Assembly: GCA_050331395.1 (NCBI GenBank)
Contig: JBHJGX010000021.1
Location: 1 to 64,000 of the forward strand
Length of the DNA: 64,000 bases
Source of the DNA: Thermohalobaculum sp050331395
Lineage (GTDB): Bacteria; Pseudomonadota; Alphaproteobacteria; Rhodobacterales; Rhodobacteraceae
Direction: 5' to 3'
The notes beneath the pieces were generated by a model. That model was not told the origin of the DNA and searched no databases. It saw nothing but the letters and a program-made list of their open reading frames with translations. The position numbers and the translations under genes are program-made. Below are positions 61,530 to 64,000 of this stretch, piece by piece. Position 1 is the first letter of the stretch. The number at the start of each line of letters is the position of its first letter.

Positions 61530-61772
61530 TCAGGCCTCGCCGTCGTCGTCCGCCCGACCCTCGGCCTTGGCGGGCGCTTTCTTGCCGCGGATCAGCCGTT
61601 TGATCGGGTACCAGAGGATCGCGACAAAGGCCATCGCGATCGCGCCGATGACGCCGAGCACCACGGCGATAGCGCCGGCCCCGACGCCCGGGCCGATATA
61701 GGCGGCGGCGGGCGTGGCCAGCCCGGCGATCATCACGGCAAACGCCGCAGGAACGAAGGTCAACGGTCGCAT
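61530..61772 (-). CDS. 80-residue membrane protein in sulfation operon
   Basis: A short protein with a signal or anchor helix (residues 1-24, ending AAAYIGPG) and one long hydrophobic helix (GAIAVVLGVIGAIAMAFVAI), then WYPIKRLIRGKK and an acidic tail. I have seen similar YIGPG-containing small proteins next to sulfotransferase genes, but no function is known to me. AGGAG six bases upstream of the ATG; the start overlaps the end of the arylsulfotransferase gene by 13 bases. Confidence 0.75.
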   Translation of the reverse strand: MRPLTFVPAAFAVMIAGLATPAAAYIGPGVGAGAIAVVLGVIGAIAMAFVAILWYPIKRLIRGKKAPAKAEGRADDDGEA

Positions 61773-63175
61773 GCGAACTCCTCTCGGTTGAGTGCCTCGG
61801 GGGGAAGCCAGATGGCCTCGGTCAGCAGAAAGCCCTCGCCGTCGCGGTCGAGTGCGCGGCTGCGGAACTCGGCGAGCACACGCTCGGAGCCGCGCATCTC
61901 GAAGACGCGGCCCTCGCCGGGGCTGATGACGATCAGATCGCCGTTCGGCAGGATCTGATGCTTACCGCGGAACCGGGTATAAAACGACGGGTTGCCGGCG
62001 GCGAGCACGTCCTCATGCCCGAGGCGCGAGGGGTCGAGGCGGACGACGCGGCTCTCGGCCCGGGCGGTGCGGTTGTCGAAGACGGTCAGGGTGCCGTCCG
62101 GCTGCCAGTCGGGATCGTGCTGGCGCTTGACCTCGCCGATGCGCCACCAGCGGATCGCGAGGCTCTCGGGATCGAGGACCATGACGAGATTGAGCGAGCG
62201 GGCGCTGAGGACCAGATCGCCAGCCTCGAAGTCGGGGAATGCCGCGGCGATCTCGGGCTGCAGCGGTTCGATATCGTTGAAGTGAAACGGATCCGCCAGC
62301 CAATCGCCGGGCCTGCCCGGATGGTTGGTGCTGTCGGCGGCGCCATCGGCCCGGCGGATCTCGAGCGGATCGACGAGCGGGTTGGCCGCGATCACGTCGT
62401 CGAGGGCGATGTCGCGCAGGACGTCTCCGTCGAGGGAAATCTCCTCGATCCGCGAGCGCTGACCGTGCGGCATCGGCTGTCCCGGCCCCAAATCGAAGCT
62501 GCCGTAGCGGAGGGTCCAGAGCGTCTGGCGCGCCGGGTCGAACTCGACCGCGTGGTGATAAAGCCCGGGGATCGCCCAGATAAGATCGCCGCAGGGGCTG
62601 AAGCGTTGGAGCGTGACGCCCGGCCCGTGCGCGACCACGAACGAGGCGTCGGGCAGCACCGTGAGCCCGTGGGGCACTTTCTCGTCGTCGGGCGAGGGCG
62701 GGGTGCCGGGAAGGATATCCCCCTCGGAGAGGACGACGCGCCCGGCGACCGTCGCCTCGGGCGAGACGATCACCACGGCGTTCCGGATCTCGTCGTCGAT
62801 GGAGAAGGCGCCCGCGAAATAGCGCCAGCCCGGCGTAAGCTCGGCGGGGGCGCCGAGGACCTCGAACCCGGGCAGGCCCGCCGCCGCGGCGCCCGGCAAC
62901 GGCTCGGCCGGGCCGTCGACCAACGGGGCTTGCAAATCGACCCGGAGCTTGGGGGAGGGGGGGCGGCCCGAGAGTATCTCGCGGAGCTCGGTAAAGACGA
63001 CGCGGGCCTCGCCGGGGAAGTCGGCGACGGCGAGGGCGGCTTCGCCGAAGAGCCCGCTCCGGTCGCTTCCTTTGAGGGTCGAGCGCACGGCCCAGGCGAC
63101 CGATGCGGTGAAGAGAAGCCCGAGCAGCAGGACGAGTGCGATGAGCCAGACCGGTAGCGTGATCGATTTGTCCAT
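61760..63175 (-). CDS. Arylsulfotransferase family protein, membrane-anchored
   Basis: A 471-residue protein with one N-terminal membrane helix (LPVWLIALVLLLGLLFTASV) and a periplasmic body of the PAPS-independent arylsulfotransferase type. Conserved His-containing segments include VPHGLTVLPDASFVVAHGPG, LYHHAVEFDP, DPFHFNDIEP, KRQHDPDWQPDGTLTVFDN and GKHQILPNGDLIV. These are beta-propeller enzymes with a His nucleophile. The adjacent paralogue lies upstream; the two share the DPFHFND/NPFHIND, RQHDPDW and GKHQILP segments. Assignment is by motif pattern. Confidence 0.85.
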   Translation of the reverse strand: MDKSITLPVWLIALVLLLGLLFTASVAWAVRSTLKGSDRSGLFGEAALAVADFPGEARVVFTELREILSGRPPSPKLRVDLQAPLVDGPAEPLPGAAAAGLPGFEVLGAPAELTPGWRYFAGAFSIDDEIRNAVVIVSPEATVAGRVVLSEGDILPGTPPSPDDEKVPHGLTVLPDASFVVAHGPGVTLQRFSPCGDLIWAIPGLYHHAVEFDPARQTLWTLRYGSFDLGPGQPMPHGQRSRIEEISLDGDVLRDIALDDVIAANPLVDPLEIRRADGAADSTNHPGRPGDWLADPFHFNDIEPLQPEIAAAFPDFEAGDLVLSARSLNLVMVLDPESLAIRWWRIGEVKRQHDPDWQPDGTLTVFDNRTARAESRVVRLDPSRLGHEDVLAAGNPSFYTRFRGKHQILPNGDLIVISPGEGRVFEMRGSERVLAEFRSRALDRDGEGFLLTEAIWLPPEALNREEFACDR

Positions 63176-63215
63176 CTCATCCTCGGTCCGGCCAGTGGTG
63201 CCGCAGCGTGTGCGC

Positions 63216-63229
63216 CACCACCGGTGGTG
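63216..63229. promoter_or_regulatory. Perfect 14-bp palindrome between two arylsulfotransferase genes
   Basis: CACCACCGGTGGTG is an uninterrupted self-complementary site in the 111-bp gap, about 40 bases before the start of the first complete arylsulfotransferase gene. It could be a dimeric operator or simply the tip of a hairpin. Confidence 0.4.
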
Positions 63230-63236
63230 TAGCCCG

Positions 63237-63272
63237 AAGGCCGGCGCGGGGGCCAGCGCCTTTGCCGGCCTT
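63237..63272 (-). terminator. Strong hairpin after the truncated arylsulfotransferase gene
   Basis: Perfect 9-bp arms (AAGGCCGGC / GCCGGCCTT) enclose an 18-base loop that can itself pair further (GGCGC with GCGCC). It lies about 15 bases past the gene's stop on the minus strand. No T run follows, so it may act as an attenuator or mRNA-stabilising stem rather than a full terminator. Confidence 0.5.
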
Positions 63273-63286
63273 GGCCGCGCACCGCC

Positions 63287-64000
63287 TCACCGGGGGCATC
63301 CGTCGGCGCCCATCGAGAGCGCGTCTTCCGGGACCCACAGCGCCTCGCTCAGCACATAGCCCTGGCCGGGCACGCTCGGGACGGAGTTGAGCGCCTCGAA
63401 GCGGATATCGCCGGCCGGGGCGCGTTCGAAGACCCTCGCCTGCTGGCTGCTCGCGACCAGGATCGTGCCGTCGGGCAGGATTTGATGTTTGCCGCGGATC
63501 CGCGAGTAGAAGCCGTGCTCGCGCCCGTCGAGCAGGCGCCGCGTCTCGAAGCTGCGCGGGTCGATCTCGACGATTTCGCTCCAGGCCCGGGCGAGGCGGT
63601 TGTTGTAAATGCTGAACCGGCCGTTCTCCTCCCAGTCGGGATCGTGTTGGCGGTTCCAGGCGCCGATGCGCCACCAGCGGACCTTGAGCGTGTCCGGATC
63701 GAGTACGAATACGAGGTTCACCGAGCGGGCGCTGACCAGGAGATCGCCCGGCACGAAATCGGGGAAGGCGGCGGCGAGGCGCTCGGGCAGGGGATCCACG
63801 TCGTTGATGTGAAAGGGGTTGTACTGCCAAGGGCCGGTGATGTGCGGCTGGTTGATCGCCGGTACCGCGCGGTGGTTCATGCGCAGCCGGAAGATGTCGA
63901 GATCGGGATTGGCCTCGATCACCTCGGCCATGGAGAAGACCCGCTCGACCTCGCCGGTCCGGGCGTCGATGCGCGCGATCCGATTGTCGATGGCCGGGTT
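63287..64000 (-). CDS. Second arylsulfotransferase family protein, 5' end beyond window
   Basis: The frame is open to the last base; 237 C-terminal residues are visible. Segments YNPFHINDVDPLPERL, VSARSVNLVFVLDPDTLKVR, NRQHDPDWEENGRFSIYNNR and GKHQILPDGTILVASS match the neighbouring complete arylsulfotransferase throughout, so the two form a tandem duplication. An internal ATG at 63931 is not a plausible start because homology continues upstream (ARIDARTGEVERVFSM). Confidence 0.85.
   Translation of the reverse strand, partial: NPAIDNRIARIDARTGEVERVFSMAEVIEANPDLDIFRLRMNHRAVPAINQPHITGPWQYNPFHINDVDPLPERLAAAFPDFVPGDLLVSARSVNLVFVLDPDTLKVRWWRIGAWNRQHDPDWEENGRFSIYNNRLARAWSEIVEIDPRSFETRRLLDGREHGFYSRIRGKHQILPDGTILVASSQQARVFERAPAGDIRFEALNSVPSVPGQGYVLSEALWVPEDALSMGADGCPR

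Overview
The window is very GC-rich, densely coded DNA with many ATGA, GTGA and TGATG gene overlaps, frequent GTG/TTG starts and no tRNA, rRNA, CRISPR or insertion sequence that I can see. The gene content (TauE-type permease paired with a TIGR02186-type protein, DUF465 and SprA-like proteins, dpp-type ABC operon, FecR/CHASE2 module, giant RTX adhesin) suggests a marine-type alphaproteobacterium, most likely of the Rhodobacterales. That placement is inference from family content and base composition.

Left part (1-15.5 kb). A truncated alanine-rich hypothetical gene runs off the left edge. It is followed by a tight six-gene minus-strand operon for an unidentified glycan: four glycosyltransferases (two of them COG4671/MurG-like paralogues), a histidine phosphatase and a methyltransferase. 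Then come a large MscS channel, an FkbM methyltransferase, a DUF465 protein, an SprA-like putative metalloprotease, a TauE/TIGR02186 pair, an AhpD-like protein, and a fumarylacetoacetase-family hydrolase with a TetR regulator.

Middle part (16-30 kb). A minus-strand set holds a CaiB-type CoA transferase, a nitrilase-family amidohydrolase, a C45-type Ntn acyltransferase/hydrolase and an RND adaptor plus permease. Divergent from it is an HMG-CoA-lyase-family gene, followed by a complete oligopeptide-type ABC importer operon (binding protein, two permeases, two ATPases).

Right part (30-64 kb) is an exported-protein and cell-surface island. It encodes a 1104-residue RTX/spondin/DUF4214 protein. 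Next is a 1725-residue protein that strings together an endonuclease/exonuclease/phosphatase domain, a phytase-esterase-like domain, a GDPD domain, a beta-propeller phytase and a DUF4214 tail. A CHASE2 nucleotide cyclase, a FecR-domain protein and a TPR/beta-barrel outer-membrane protein follow. Then comes a giant DUF4347/Ig-like/VCBS-like/RTX adhesin of about 4560 codons interrupted by one in-frame TAG. The end holds a PglK-like ABC flippase/exporter, a PAPS-type sulfotransferase, two small membrane proteins and two tandem arylsulfotransferases (the second cut by the right edge).

The most noteworthy items are the multi-phosphoesterase fusion, the DUF4214 tail it shares with the neighbouring spondin/RTX protein, the giant adhesin with a caspase-like His-Cys pair (its Cys is the only one in 1710 residues) and an amber codon in an otherwise intact frame, and the sulfation cluster next to a flippase.
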